Shown: one piece after another, positions 54,312 through 62,711 of the stretch
Position numbering within the stretch: the first letter of the stretch is position 1
How the letters are laid out: the number at the start of each line of letters is the position of its first letter
Assembly: GCF_001693275.1 (NCBI RefSeq)
Contig: NZ_CP016477.1
Coordinates: forward strand, 62,001-126,000
Source: Picosynechococcus sp. PCC 7117
Lineage (GTDB): Bacteria > Cyanobacteriota > Cyanobacteriia > Cyanobacteriales > MRBY01
DNA: 64,000 nucleotides
Direction: 5' to 3'
Made by a program: the position numbers and the translations under genes
The notes under the pieces: model-generated
Told to the model about the DNA's origin: nothing
What the model saw: the letters and a program-made list of their open reading frames with translations, nothing else
Databases searched by the model: none

Positions 54312-54411
54312 TTTTTCAAAACGATATGCGCCATGTCTGATCTGACATTGATGTTGAACTAAGATTTGATATTTAGTCAGGTAGGGCAAGTTACAAATCA
54401 ATAGTAAAAAA

Positions 54412-54438
54412 AGGTGGTACGCAGCCACCTCTTTTTTT
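54412..54438. terminator. Terminator between gap2 and the opposing gene
   Basis: AGGTGG (54412-54417) and CCACCT (54425-54430), then CTTTTTTT; an A run precedes it, so it can work in both directions for gap2 and for the minus-strand gene ending at 54444. Confidence 0.85.
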
Positions 54439-54443
54439 GCTAA

Positions 54444-54788
54444 CTAAACTTCGAATAAGTTTTCAAATTCATGGCGTAGGGCCTGAAGATTGGCAATGCG
54501 GGCCACCACCAAATAGGGTTCTTGGGGAGTATCGGGTAATTCCTGTTCACAACGGCGTACCACCGCTTCTTGTTTGAGCCAAAAGTGAACCATGGTTTCG
54601 ACGACCTCGTCCCAATTCCAATGGGGCTTTTTGGGAATGGTGTCTAGGGCCTGGATAAAGCTATCTAAAGTACAACGATGGGCAGCGAGATAGGCTTTGG
54701 GACGCTGGGGGTCTAGTTCGTATTGCTGTTGGTAGTTAAAAAAAGTAAGCAGGGGGGCCACCCCAAGCAGATCGAAAGCGTAAGTCAT
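54444..54788 (-). CDS. Hypothetical protein downstream of a CIRCE-like site
   Basis: 114 residues from the ATG at 54788, with GGAGTG about ten bases upstream; a longer frame to 54881 lacks a ribosome-binding site. Mostly helical, no signal peptide (FDLLGVAPLLTFFNYQQQYE, DEVVETMVHFWLKQEAVV, VVARIANLQALRHEFENLF). No family recognised. The 250-base leader has a CIRCE-like operator and two strong hairpins, so regulation by HrcA or heat is possible. Confidence 0.65.
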   Translation of the reverse strand: MTYAFDLLGVAPLLTFFNYQQQYELDPQRPKAYLAAHRCTLDSFIQALDTIPKKPHWNWDEVVETMVHFWLKQEAVVRRCEQELPDTPQEPYLVVARIANLQALRHEFENLFEV

Positions 54789-54848
54789 TTTTTTGCACAC
54801 TCCAAACGCATAACCAGGGGAAAAGTCAGTCCACAACATCCTCAGGCT

Positions 54849-54859
54849 GGGACTGTCCC
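54849..54859. repeat. Palindrome in the leader of the 54444 gene
   Basis: GGGACTGTCCC, a perfect 11-base palindrome about 60 bases before the start. The same GGGAC/GTCCC words recur in the next hairpin. Confidence 0.4.
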
Positions 54860-54910
54860 GTACATTAGAGGCGATCGCCACAGGATAGGACAGTGGGAGG
54901 GAGAGCGCTC

Positions 54911-54935
54911 GTCCCTATGGTTGAGGTATAGGGAC
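54911..54935. repeat. Hairpin in the same leader
   Basis: GTCCCTAT (54911-54918) and ATAGGGAC (54928-54935), perfect 8-bp stem, 9-base loop. It may form in the RNA leader of the minus-strand gene or end read-through from mtnP. Confidence 0.45.
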
Positions 54936-54999
54936 TGTTACTGATCTAGTTTAAGGAAAATCCCCCCTAAAAGGGTTATCTGCAAACTTTTTGCAATAT

Positions 55000-55026
55000 T
55001 TAGCAGTTTCTAGAGGAGAGTGCTAA
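55000..55026 (-). promoter_or_regulatory. CIRCE-like operator
   Basis: On the minus strand it reads TTAGCACTC, nine bases, AACTGCTAA. The first half is identical to the CIRCE consensus, the spacer is exactly nine, and the second half differs at two positions from GAGTGCTAA. CIRCE is the binding site of the heat-shock repressor HrcA, normally before groESL or hrcA. Here it lies 13 bases past mtnP and about 210 bases before the next minus-strand gene. Confidence 0.55.
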
Positions 55027-55038
55027 TTTTGGACTGAT

Positions 55039-55911
55039 TTACAAGTATTTGTTGAGCAATAAAGCCAGTTTCTCCTTGGTGCTAGCTGGGACTTGGTCGA
55101 GGGGAGTGAGAATCGCATATTTAAGGGCATCATGGGCAGCGGACTGGGGAGGATTTGCCGCTAGTTTTTCGACGACAGCCCGGATCACTTTTTGGGCATT
55201 GGTGGCATTTTTGTGGAGATTGCCAATGACCATTTCAACGGTGACACTGTCATGGTCGGGGTGCCAACAGTCGTAATCGGTCACGAGGGCGAGGGTTGCA
55301 TAGGCGATTTCTGCTTCCCGGGCCAGTTTTGCTTCCTGGAGGTTGGTCATGCCAATGATGCTGGCGTCCCAACTGCGGTAGAGATTGGATTCGGCTTTGG
55401 TAGAAAAGGCCGGGCCTTCCATGCAAACATAGGTGCCGCCCTGATGGAGATCAACGCCTTCTAAGTTTAAGGATGCCACTGCATCACCGAGGATCTTCGC
55501 CAACTGAGGACAAATAGGATCACCAAAGGCAATATGGGCGACGATCCCGTCTCCAAAAAATGTGTCAGTGCGGTGACGGGTGCGGTCAATAAATTGATCG
55601 GGAATGACCATGTCTACAGGTTTGATATGACCCTGGAGAGAACCCACAGCCGAGGCAGAAATAATGTATTCAACGCCGAGGGATTTGAGGGCGTAGATAT
55701 TCGCTTGAAACGGAAGCTCTGTGGGGAGGAGATGGTGATGGCGGCCATGGCGGGGGAGGAAGACAACGGGGGTGCCGTCGAGGGTGCCGCTGATGAGGCG
55801 ATCGCTAGGGGCACCAAAGGGGGTTTCAACGGTAATTTCTTCGATGTCTTGGAGGGCGTCCATTTTGTAGAGACCGCTACCGCCGATGATGCCAATTTTA
55901 ATGTCTGCCAT
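55039..55911 (-). CDS. mtnP: S-methyl-5'-thioadenosine phosphorylase
   Basis: 290 residues. Splits methylthioadenosine with phosphate in methionine salvage and polyamine by-product recycling. [15 protein letters not shown] at the start, [37 protein letters not shown] and [17 protein letters not shown] are the phosphate- and purine-site blocks. The DYDCWHPDH segment is typical. The start ATG 55911 is divergent from the peroxiredoxin gene. Confidence 0.96.
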   Translation of the reverse strand: MADIKIGIIGGSGLYKMDALQDIEEITVETPFGAPSDRLISGTLDGTPVVFLPRHGRHHHLLPTELPFQANIYALKSLGVEYIISASAVGSLQGHIKPVDMVIPDQFIDRTRHRTDTFFGDGIVAHIAFGDPICPQLAKILGDAVASLNLEGVDLHQGGTYVCMEGPAFSTKAESNLYRSWDASIIGMTNLQEAKLAREAEIAYATLALVTDYDCWHPDHDSVTVEMVIGNLHKNATNAQKVIRAVVEKLAANPPQSAAHDALKYAILTPLDQVPASTKEKLALLLNKYL

Positions 55912-55981
55912 GGTGACTCGCTGTTAGATTTGCCTTGATTTGCTACAACATTATCTTGTATCAAAACCAGCTTGAAATTCC

Positions 55982-56560
55982 ATGTTGCAATTTTTTCGGA
56001 CGATTCTCATTACTGTGGTGGCGATCGCCTTTATGTGGTTCCCCGGTGAGGCGGCGATCGCCCTGGGTGGCCCCCAACCCGAACTTAACCAGCTCGCCCC
56101 AGAATTCACGCTTTTGGGCAATGACGGCGAGGGGGAAATTCAAGAATTCTCCCTCCAAGACTACCGGGGCCAATGGGTCGTACTTTACTTCTATCCTCAG
56201 GATTTCACTCCTGGCTGTACCCTCGAAGCTCGCCGTTTCCAACAGGATCTCCCTAAATACCTAGAACGTAATGTGCAGGTGCTAGGGGTCAGTGTTGACG
56301 ATGTCGATTCCCACGAAGCTTTTTGTGATGCCGAAGGCTTAAAGTTTCCCCTCCTGGCCGATAGTACCGGGGATGTGAGTAAACAGTACGGTTCCTACTT
56401 GACAGGCTATTCCCTGCGCCATACCTACCTCATTGATCCAGAAGGGATTTTGCGCAAAATTTATCTAGGAGTAAATCCCGCGATCCATAGCCAAGAAGTC
56501 CTCACAGACCTTGATTCCTTGATGGCAAATTCCTCAGCCCAGCTTCCCCCAATGGGTTAA
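55982..56560 (+). CDS. Exported peroxiredoxin (PrxQ/Bcp type)
   Basis: 192 residues. A hydrophobic N-terminal stretch (residues about 5-28) suggests export or lumenal targeting. The thioredoxin fold has the peroxidatic Cys79 in FTPGCTLEARRF. The PrxQ resolving Cys, normally five residues later, is Arg here; another cysteine is at 115. It may be 1-Cys or use the second cysteine. Reduces peroxides. Confidence 0.85.
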   Translation: MLQFFRTILITVVAIAFMWFPGEAAIALGGPQPELNQLAPEFTLLGNDGEGEIQEFSLQDYRGQWVVLYFYPQDFTPGCTLEARRFQQDLPKYLERNVQVLGVSVDDVDSHEAFCDAEGLKFPLLADSTGDVSKQYGSYLTGYSLRHTYLIDPEGILRKIYLGVNPAIHSQEVLTDLDSLMANSSAQLPPMG

Positions 56561-56616
56561 AATCGACAACGATTGTAAAGTTTGTCCACACCGTTGTTTT
56601 AAAAGAAGATTCCTCC

Positions 56617-57927
56617 ATGATTCACGATATTTTCATGCCCGCCCTCAGTTCTACGATGACCGAAGGTAAAATCGTCTCTTGGACTAAGTCCCCGGGGGAT
56701 AAAGTCGCTAAAGGTGAAACCGTTGTCGTGGTGGAATCTGACAAAGCCGATATGGACGTTGAGTCTTTTAATGAAGGGTTTCTCGCAGCGATTATCGTTG
56801 ATGCGGGGGAAGAAGCACCAGTGGGTTCGGCGATCGCCCTTATTGCTGAAACCGAAGCAGAAATTCCAGAAGCCAAACAAAAAGCCACGACTCTGAAAGG
56901 GGGGAGTAGTGCTCCTGCCGCTAATCCTGCGCCTGCACCCGCCCCTGCTGCACCTAGTCCAGAACCGGCTCCCGTTGTGGCAGCCCCTGTGCCTACACCT
57001 GCAACCCCGACCCCCGCACCAGTGGTCAACGATGGCAGAATTATTGCTTCTCCGAGGGCGAAAAAACTCGCCAAAGAATTTGGCGTTGATCTTAAAACAG
57101 TGCCTGGTTCTGGCCCCCACGGTCGAATTGTCGCCGAAGATGTCGAAAAAGCCGCTGGGAAAGCACCTACTATTGCCCCTGCTGCCGTATCAACTCCAGC
57201 GCCGACAACCAGTAAGCCTGCCGCCCCAGCGCCAGCTCCCGTCGCCGTTACTCCTGGTGAAGTTGTCCCGCTGAATACGTTGCAACAGGCGGTTGTGCGG
57301 AATATGAATGCCAGCCTGAATGTACCCACCTTCCATGTGTCCTATGACATCACGACCGACGCCCTAGATGCCCTCTACAAGCAAATTAAGAGTAAGGGCG
57401 TCACCATGACAGGTCTATTGGCGAAGGCCGTGGCTGTGACTCTCCAGAAACATCCAGTGGTTAATGCCAGCTTTGGGGATAATGCGATCCAATACAGCAG
57501 TGGTATTAATGTGGCGGTGGCCGTTGCGATGCCCGATGGCGGCCTGATTACCCCTGTGCTGCAAAATGCCGATCAAATGGATATCTATTCCCTTTCCCGC
57601 AAGTGGAAAGATTTGGTAGACCGGGCGCGCCTCAAGCAACTGCAGCCCGATGAGTACAGCACTGGCACCTTTACCCTCTCTAACCTAGGCATGTTTGGGG
57701 TCAGCAGTTTTGATGCGATTTTACCCCCCGGCCAAGGTTCAATCCTCGCGATTGGGGGGGCTCAGCCTAAAGTCGTTGCGACGCCCGACGGTTTATTTGG
57801 TGTGAAAAAGCAAATGACCGTCAATATCACTTGCGACCACCGCATTATTTATGGTGCCGATGCGGCAGCATTCCTTAAGGATCTAGCTGACTTGATTGAA
57901 AATAACACGCACAGTCTGACCCTTTAG
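56617..57927 (+). CDS. pdhC: Pyruvate dehydrogenase E2, dihydrolipoamide acetyltransferase
   Basis: 436 residues. Lipoyl domain with lipoyl-Lys43 in VVVESDKADMDVES; an Ala/Pro-rich linker (about 90-130); E3-binding domain (about 140-175, ASPRAKKLAKEFGVDL); second Ala/Pro linker; C-terminal catalytic domain with DHRIIYGADAAAFL, the Tyr form common to cyanobacterial and plastid E2. It transfers acetyl to CoA. Terminator at 57986. Confidence 0.95.
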   Translation: MIHDIFMPALSSTMTEGKIVSWTKSPGDKVAKGETVVVVESDKADMDVESFNEGFLAAIIVDAGEEAPVGSAIALIAETEAEIPEAKQKATTLKGGSSAPAANPAPAPAPAAPSPEPAPVVAAPVPTPATPTPAPVVNDGRIIASPRAKKLAKEFGVDLKTVPGSGPHGRIVAEDVEKAAGKAPTIAPAAVSTPAPTTSKPAAPAPAPVAVTPGEVVPLNTLQQAVVRNMNASLNVPTFHVSYDITTDALDALYKQIKSKGVTMTGLLAKAVAVTLQKHPVVNASFGDNAIQYSSGINVAVAVAMPDGGLITPVLQNADQMDIYSLSRKWKDLVDRARLKQLQPDEYSTGTFTLSNLGMFGVSSFDAILPPGQGSILAIGGAQPKVVATPDGLFGVKKQMTVNITCDHRIIYGADAAAFLKDLADLIENNTHSLTL

Positions 57928-57985
57928 GTTCATCTCGTTGCTCCTTGGGATTTTCCTCAAATACGCAATAAAACATGATCTATGG

Positions 57986-58008
57986 CTCCCCGGTCTGGGG
58001 AGTTTTTT
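57986..58008 (+). terminator. E2 terminator
   Basis: CTCCCC (57986-57991), loop GGTCT, GGGGAG (57997-58002), then six T. Strong. Confidence 0.88.
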
Positions 58009-58040
58009 ATTGCAAAAGTCAATGAACACTTTTAGAGACA

Positions 58041-58071
58041 ATAAAAAAGACAACCTCATTATGGTTGTCTT
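58041..58071 (-). terminator. psbV terminator
   Basis: AAGACAACC (58047-58055) and GGTTGTCTT (58063-58071), perfect nine pairs, loop of seven; on the minus strand it runs into TTTTTTAT. About 65 bases past psbV. Confidence 0.88.
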
Positions 58072-58135
58072 CGGTACTTCATTTTGCGAATTTTAGATAA
58101 AAAAGACGATTTAAATAAAGTCGATCAATCGTGTT

Positions 58136-58648
58136 TTAGTTAACGGTTTTACCACCACCCCAAGCAACACCACGCACCTGGGCTTGAACGAGGACATAAC
58201 CGGAAACATTTTGCAGATCCTCTTCGTTGAGGTTACGCATGCTACTCCAGATGTCGGCACGGACGGTATTGGGGTGTAACTGAGATAGGTCTAATTCACC
58301 ATCGTAGGAGGTGGGATTTTTGAGATAGTCCACCATGGCCAGGATATTATCGCGGCGGGGTTCTGCCCCTTCTAGATCCACTAGAGAAAGGGTTACGTTG
58401 GGGTTGCTCTTTGTCCGGCCGCTGTTGTGGCAGGTGGAACAGGTGTTGATAAAGATCCGCTCTCCTTTGGCAACCTGCTGGTCACTGAGGACGACCGTTT
58501 CGGTTTCATTGAGGTTGACGGTGCGGTCTACTTCCCGGAGGGCGGTGGCATTGGCAGCGCCGACATTGAGTTGCCAAAATAGTAAAACGAATGCGCTAAT
58601 CCCGAAAATAAATTTTTTGAGTGGGTCGATCCCCAGAATTTTATTCAT
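58136..58648 (-). CDS. psbV: Photosystem II cytochrome c-550
   Basis: 170 residues from the ATG at 58648, with GAGGA six bases upstream; an ATG 12 bases earlier is less well placed. The signal peptide ends near ANATA, directing it to the thylakoid lumen. Heme motif CSTCH at 70-74 (Cys70, Cys73, His74); the second axial His is in QLHPNTVRADIW. C-terminal WGGGK is typical. It stabilises the oxygen-evolving Mn cluster. An own terminator and no near neighbours suggest a single-gene transcript. Confidence 0.95.
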   Translation of the reverse strand: MNKILGIDPLKKFIFGISAFVLLFWQLNVGAANATALREVDRTVNLNETETVVLSDQQVAKGERIFINTCSTCHNSGRTKSNPNVTLSLVDLEGAEPRRDNILAMVDYLKNPTSYDGELDLSQLHPNTVRADIWSSMRNLNEEDLQNVSGYVLVQAQVRGVAWGGGKTVN

Positions 58649-58660
58649 GTTTTTCCTCAA

Positions 58661-58895
58661 TACAGCAATAACGTAAATAAATCTATCTCCACCTATTTAA
58701 CTGTGAAGGCAGACCTACAGGCAAGAATTTATCAAGGCTGTAAGTAAATGTGCTTATCTTTGTTTATTTAAATTTGCGTTGCCAACGGCACCAGTCAGCC
58801 AGGGCAACTAACCATACATATCATGCCATTGGCGTGAATTTTTCTTATAAATCCGTAAAGAACAGCAATATTTCACCCTGCATTTCACTATTTTT
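58661..58895. other. Upstream region of psbV
   Basis: About 235 AT-rich bases between psbV and the chelatase gene, both on the minus strand. It carries the psbV promoter and the 3' end of the upstream unit. No ORF or clear hairpin. Confidence 0.4.
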
Positions 58896-59600
58896 TTAGG
58901 GGTCGCCCCGGAGAATCTGGGCGATCGCCACTGCACATTGGGGATCAGTGCCAAAGGGTTGACCAAGCTGAATTGTCATGGTGGGATTGGCCTGAGCGAA
59001 GGTTTTCATCTGGGCGGCGATCGCCTTTGGGATTTTGCCAGAAAAAAGAAAATAGGGAACCAAGTGAATCGTTGTTGCGGTCGTCTCTTGGAGCTGTGCA
59101 AGTTTTTGGTCTAAAGAGGGTTCTGTGGCCCAGTAGGCGGTACTGGCGTTGAGGGCCTGGGCGAGCTTTTCGATTTCGGGATTCGCGCCAGTGCGACGGC
59201 TACCATGGGCGATCAAAATACGTTCGGCCGTAGAATTTTCGGCAAACTGTCGCTCTAGGAACGGGGCAAGGCGGGCATCTTTACCGAGGTAATCGAGTTG
59301 TTGAAACTTTACTTGGGGAAATTGGGACTGCAGTTGGGCGATCGCCTCTGGGAGATCTTCCCGGACATGGACACCGGGCAAGAGGAATAGAGGCAGAATT
59401 TGTACTTCAGCGGGTTCTGGGGCGTGATCCCGGAGGAACTGGGCGATCGCCGTCGTTAGGGGCACCTCGCTACATTCTAAATAGGCCCCAAGCACCGGAT
59501 GATCTACCTGGGCTTTCACCTGGGTCATCAGAGTTTGAAATTCCTGCTGGTAACTGTCACTAAAACTGCCATGGACGACCACCACCGATAACCGCTGCAT
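58896..59600 (-). CDS. CbiX/SirB-like sirohydrochlorin chelatase, two-domain
   Basis: 234 residues. Two CbiX-type halves: VVVVHGSFSDSYQQEF with the metal-site His, LPLFLLPGVHVREDLP, then ILIAHGSRRTGANPEIEKLA and IHLVPYFLFSGKIPKAI. Inserts Fe, Co or Ni into sirohydrochlorin for siroheme or cobalamin. Metal cannot be told from sequence. The two-half arrangement is like full-length CbiX/CbiK relatives. Confidence 0.88.
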   Translation of the reverse strand: MQRLSVVVVHGSFSDSYQQEFQTLMTQVKAQVDHPVLGAYLECSEVPLTTAIAQFLRDHAPEPAEVQILPLFLLPGVHVREDLPEAIAQLQSQFPQVKFQQLDYLGKDARLAPFLERQFAENSTAERILIAHGSRRTGANPEIEKLAQALNASTAYWATEPSLDQKLAQLQETTATTIHLVPYFLFSGKIPKAIAAQMKTFAQANPTMTIQLGQPFGTDPQCAVAIAQILRGDP

Positions 59601-59733
59601 GAATTTTTGTCCCGTCTATTGTTTCTGTTTGGTGATTATAGAAAAGTTAGCGCCAAATTTCTGGGCCGTAGTTGTGGCGGGATTGGCTTCGGCGTAGGAT
59701 AAAACGAGGAAAAACTGTGGGAGTCATTAAACT

Positions 59734-60315
59734 GTGCAATGTCCTAAATGTCGCGATGTTGAGCTTGGGGATCAGCTTCTATCTGGGGAGCTGACCAGTT
59801 GTCATTGTGAAAAATGTGAAGGAGATTGGCTCCCTGGCGATCGCTACCAAACCTGGCAAAATAGCCAACGAAAACCACAGCGCCTCAATACCCAACTGTC
59901 CCTCCCAGAAACCGTGATCCCCGGTGAAACAGACAATAAAGCGGCCCTCTGTCCCGAATGCCGCCGCTATTTATCGCGGGTAAAAATCCCCGTTGACCAA
60001 CCTTTTTACTTGGAGCGTTGCCCCGAATGTAATGGCTTCTGGTGCGATCGCCAAGAATGGGAAATTTTAGAAAAACTCCAACTCCACACTAGCCTCGAAT
60101 ATATTTTTACCGCCGAATGGCAGCACAAAGTCCGGGAACAACAGCACAACATCAGCGAACGACAGGCCTTGATCCAGAAACTTGGGCCGACCCTCGCCAC
60201 CGACGTTTTCGACCTAGGGGAAAAACTAGCGGCCCACAACAATGGCGATTTTGCCGTGGCTTACCTGGCCCGTCAAGTCACTGAAAATCAGACTAATCAA
60301 AGTCAATCACGCTAA
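59734..60315 (+). CDS. Double zinc-ribbon (zf-TFIIB) protein
   Basis: 193 residues, GTG start. Two Cys4 ribbons: the first at 3-28 (QCPKCRD to HCEKCEGDW), the second at about 73-105 (LCPECRRYL to RCPECNGFWCDRQEWE). The latter matches the zf-TFIIB signature CPxCxGxWxD. C-terminal half helical. Role unknown, presumably nucleic acid or protein binding. Confidence 0.84.
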   Translation: MQCPKCRDVELGDQLLSGELTSCHCEKCEGDWLPGDRYQTWQNSQRKPQRLNTQLSLPETVIPGETDNKAALCPECRRYLSRVKIPVDQPFYLERCPECNGFWCDRQEWEILEKLQLHTSLEYIFTAEWQHKVREQQHNISERQALIQKLGPTLATDVFDLGEKLAAHNNGDFAVAYLARQVTENQTNQSQSR

Positions 60316-60461
60316 TTGCTAAATGTCACAGCCCCATCGCATCCTTGCAATTCGTTAAGGCTGCCCGGAAGAACGGAAAGGCGATCGCTATGATTTAAAG
60401 AGAAAGCCAAGCTTACCCAAGGCTTTTGGAGACTCCACAGCGGCAAAATATTTCCATTTAT

Positions 60462-62690
60462 ATGTCTTATCCCCTCTACATCGCGTTTATTTGGCATCAG
60501 CATCAACCCCTCTACAAAGCACCGGACGGTCAATATCATCTCCCCTGGGTGCGGCTCCACGGCACTAAAGATTACCTAGATTTGATTTTGCTGCTCGAAA
60601 AATATCCGCGCCTCCACCAAACTGTGAATTTGGTACCTTCCTTGATGATGCAGTTGGAAGATTATGCCGAAGGCAAGGCCCTTGACCCCTATCTAAAGCT
60701 GGCCCTCACCCCCGTCACCGACCTCAATAGTGACCAAAAATGGTACATCCTGGAGCATTTCTTTGATGGCAACCACCGCACCTTAGTCGATCCCCATCCC
60801 CGCTACCGGGAGCTGTACACCGAGCGCCAGGACAAAGGCAAAGCCTGGTGTCTGGAAAATTGGGACGAACAAAAATTTAGTGATCTCTTGGCTTGGCATA
60901 ATTTAGCCTGGATTGATCCCCTCTTCTGGGATGACCCGGAGATCGCTGCCTGGCTCGAAAAAGATCGCGGCTTTACTTTAGGCGATCGCCAACGCATTTA
61001 TTCCAAACAACGGGAAATTATTAAGCGGATTATCCCCAAACACAAACAGATGCAGGACAATGGGCAACTGGAAGTGACCACCACCCCCTACACCCACCCG
61101 ATTTTGCCCCTGCTCGCAGATACCAATTCTGGCCGCGTCGCCGTCCCCAAGATGGAACTTCCCCAGGAACGCTTCCAGTGGTCAGAAGATATTCCCCGCC
61201 ACCTCAACCGCGCCAAGGAAATGTACCGGGAACGTTTTGGCCGAGAAGTACGGGGTCTGTGGCCATCGGAGCAATCTGTCAGCCCGGAAGTGCTTAACCC
61301 CATCGCCGCCGCTGGCTTTAAGTGGATCTGTTCCGATGAAGCAGTGTTGGGTTGGAGCCTGAAACATTTCTTCCATCGGGACGAAGTGGGCAATGTCTAC
61401 GAACCGGAAAAAATGTATCGCCCCTATCGCCTCGAAACAGACCATGGGGATCTCGCCATTGTCTTCCGGGATCACCGTTTGTCGGATCTGGTGGGCTTTA
61501 CCTACAGTGGTATGGACTCAGAACAGGCCGCCTGCGATCTGGTTGGTCACCTAGAGGCGATCGCCCGCAGTTTGCGACACCACCAAAAAGAAGGCCAAAC
61601 TGCCCTCCAAGAACCACACCTCGTAACCATCGCCCTCGATGGTGAAAACTGCTGGGAATTCTACGAAAAAGACGGCATCCCTTTCCTGACCTCCCTCTAC
61701 GAAAAACTGAGCGCCAATCGCCAACTCGAACTCGTCACAGTCTCCGAATTTATCGAGCAATTTCCCCCCACCGAAACCATTCCTAGCCACAAACTCCATA
61801 GTGGTTCCTGGGTTGATGGGAGTTTTACCACCTGGATTGGGGACCCCGCCAAAAATCGCGCCTGGGATATGCTCACCAAAGCCCGCCACCTGCTGGCCAC
61901 CCATCCTGAAGCGACAGAAATTACCAACCCCGAAGCCTGGGAATCCCTCTATGCGGCCGAAGGCTCAGACTGGTTCTGGTGGTTTGGGGAAGGTCACTCC
62001 TCTAACCAAGACGCCATGTTTGACCAACTCTTTCGGGAACACGTCGCTGGGATCTACAAAGCCCTAAACGAACCGATTCCGCCGGAAGTGCTCCAACCCA
62101 TTGAAGACCACACCCGCCACCGGGAGCACCTCCCCGAAAGCTTTATTCACCCGATCATTGATGGTATCGGCGACGAACAGGATTGGGATAAAGCCGGTTG
62201 CATCGAAATTGGCGGTGCCCGGGGAACTATGCACCAAAGCAGCGCTCTACAACGACTCTTTTACGGTTGGGATCATCTTAATTTTTATTTGCGCTTTGAC
62301 CTCAAGCGGGGCATCAAATGGGGCGAGGAACTCCCGGCAGAACTCCATCTCCTTTGGTTCTATCCAGGGGTAAACTGCGCCATTAGCCCGGCTCCCATCG
62401 CCAGTATGCCCGACCAGGCTCCCCTAAATTATCTCTTCCGGCACCACATCGGCATTAATCTCTTAACCCAATCTATCTGGTTTGAAGAAGCCAGTGATTA
62501 TGGCCAGTGGCGGCCCCGGGGTGCCCATGCCAAAATGGCTTACCGAGAATGTTTAGAATTGTCTGTGCCGTGGGATGTACTGCAGATTAAACCGGACTAT
62601 ACGCTCAATTTAGTGGCAATTTTGGCCGATGATGGTGAGTACCATAGTTTTGTGCCGGAAAATCGCTTTGTTACCCTACAGGTGCCTTAA
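60462..62690 (+). CDS. GH57 glycoside hydrolase (alpha-amylase/branching-type)
   Basis: 742 residues from the ATG at 60462; an upstream TTG frame adds 12 residues. The GH57 start YIAFIWHQHQPLYK is typical, the nucleophile Glu is in GLWPSEQSVS, and the acid Asp is in IALDGENCWEFY. The last about 170 residues form a second beta domain (NFYLRFDLKRGIK, NLVAILADDGEY). Acts on alpha-glucans, probably glycogen, made by the GlgC pathway. No signal peptide. Confidence 0.91.
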   Translation: MSYPLYIAFIWHQHQPLYKAPDGQYHLPWVRLHGTKDYLDLILLLEKYPRLHQTVNLVPSLMMQLEDYAEGKALDPYLKLALTPVTDLNSDQKWYILEHFFDGNHRTLVDPHPRYRELYTERQDKGKAWCLENWDEQKFSDLLAWHNLAWIDPLFWDDPEIAAWLEKDRGFTLGDRQRIYSKQREIIKRIIPKHKQMQDNGQLEVTTTPYTHPILPLLADTNSGRVAVPKMELPQERFQWSEDIPRHLNRAKEMYRERFGREVRGLWPSEQSVSPEVLNPIAAAGFKWICSDEAVLGWSLKHFFHRDEVGNVYEPEKMYRPYRLETDHGDLAIVFRDHRLSDLVGFTYSGMDSEQAACDLVGHLEAIARSLRHHQKEGQTALQEPHLVTIALDGENCWEFYEKDGIPFLTSLYEKLSANRQLELVTVSEFIEQFPPTETIPSHKLHSGSWVDGSFTTWIGDPAKNRAWDMLTKARHLLATHPEATEITNPEAWESLYAAEGSDWFWWFGEGHSSNQDAMFDQLFREHVAGIYKALNEPIPPEVLQPIEDHTRHREHLPESFIHPIIDGIGDEQDWDKAGCIEIGGARGTMHQSSALQRLFYGWDHLNFYLRFDLKRGIKWGEELPAELHLLWFYPGVNCAISPAPIASMPDQAPLNYLFRHHIGINLLTQSIWFEEASDYGQWRPRGAHAKMAYRECLELSVPWDVLQIKPDYTLNLVAILADDGEYHSFVPENRFVTLQVP

Positions 62691-62711
62691 GCCATTTTCT
62701 CAGGATAAAAC

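Noticed and set aside
56622-57329. Long Ala/Gly/Thr-rich minus-strand frame opposite the E2 gene
   Set aside because: Arises from the Ala/Pro linker codons of E2 read in reverse; composition is an artefact.
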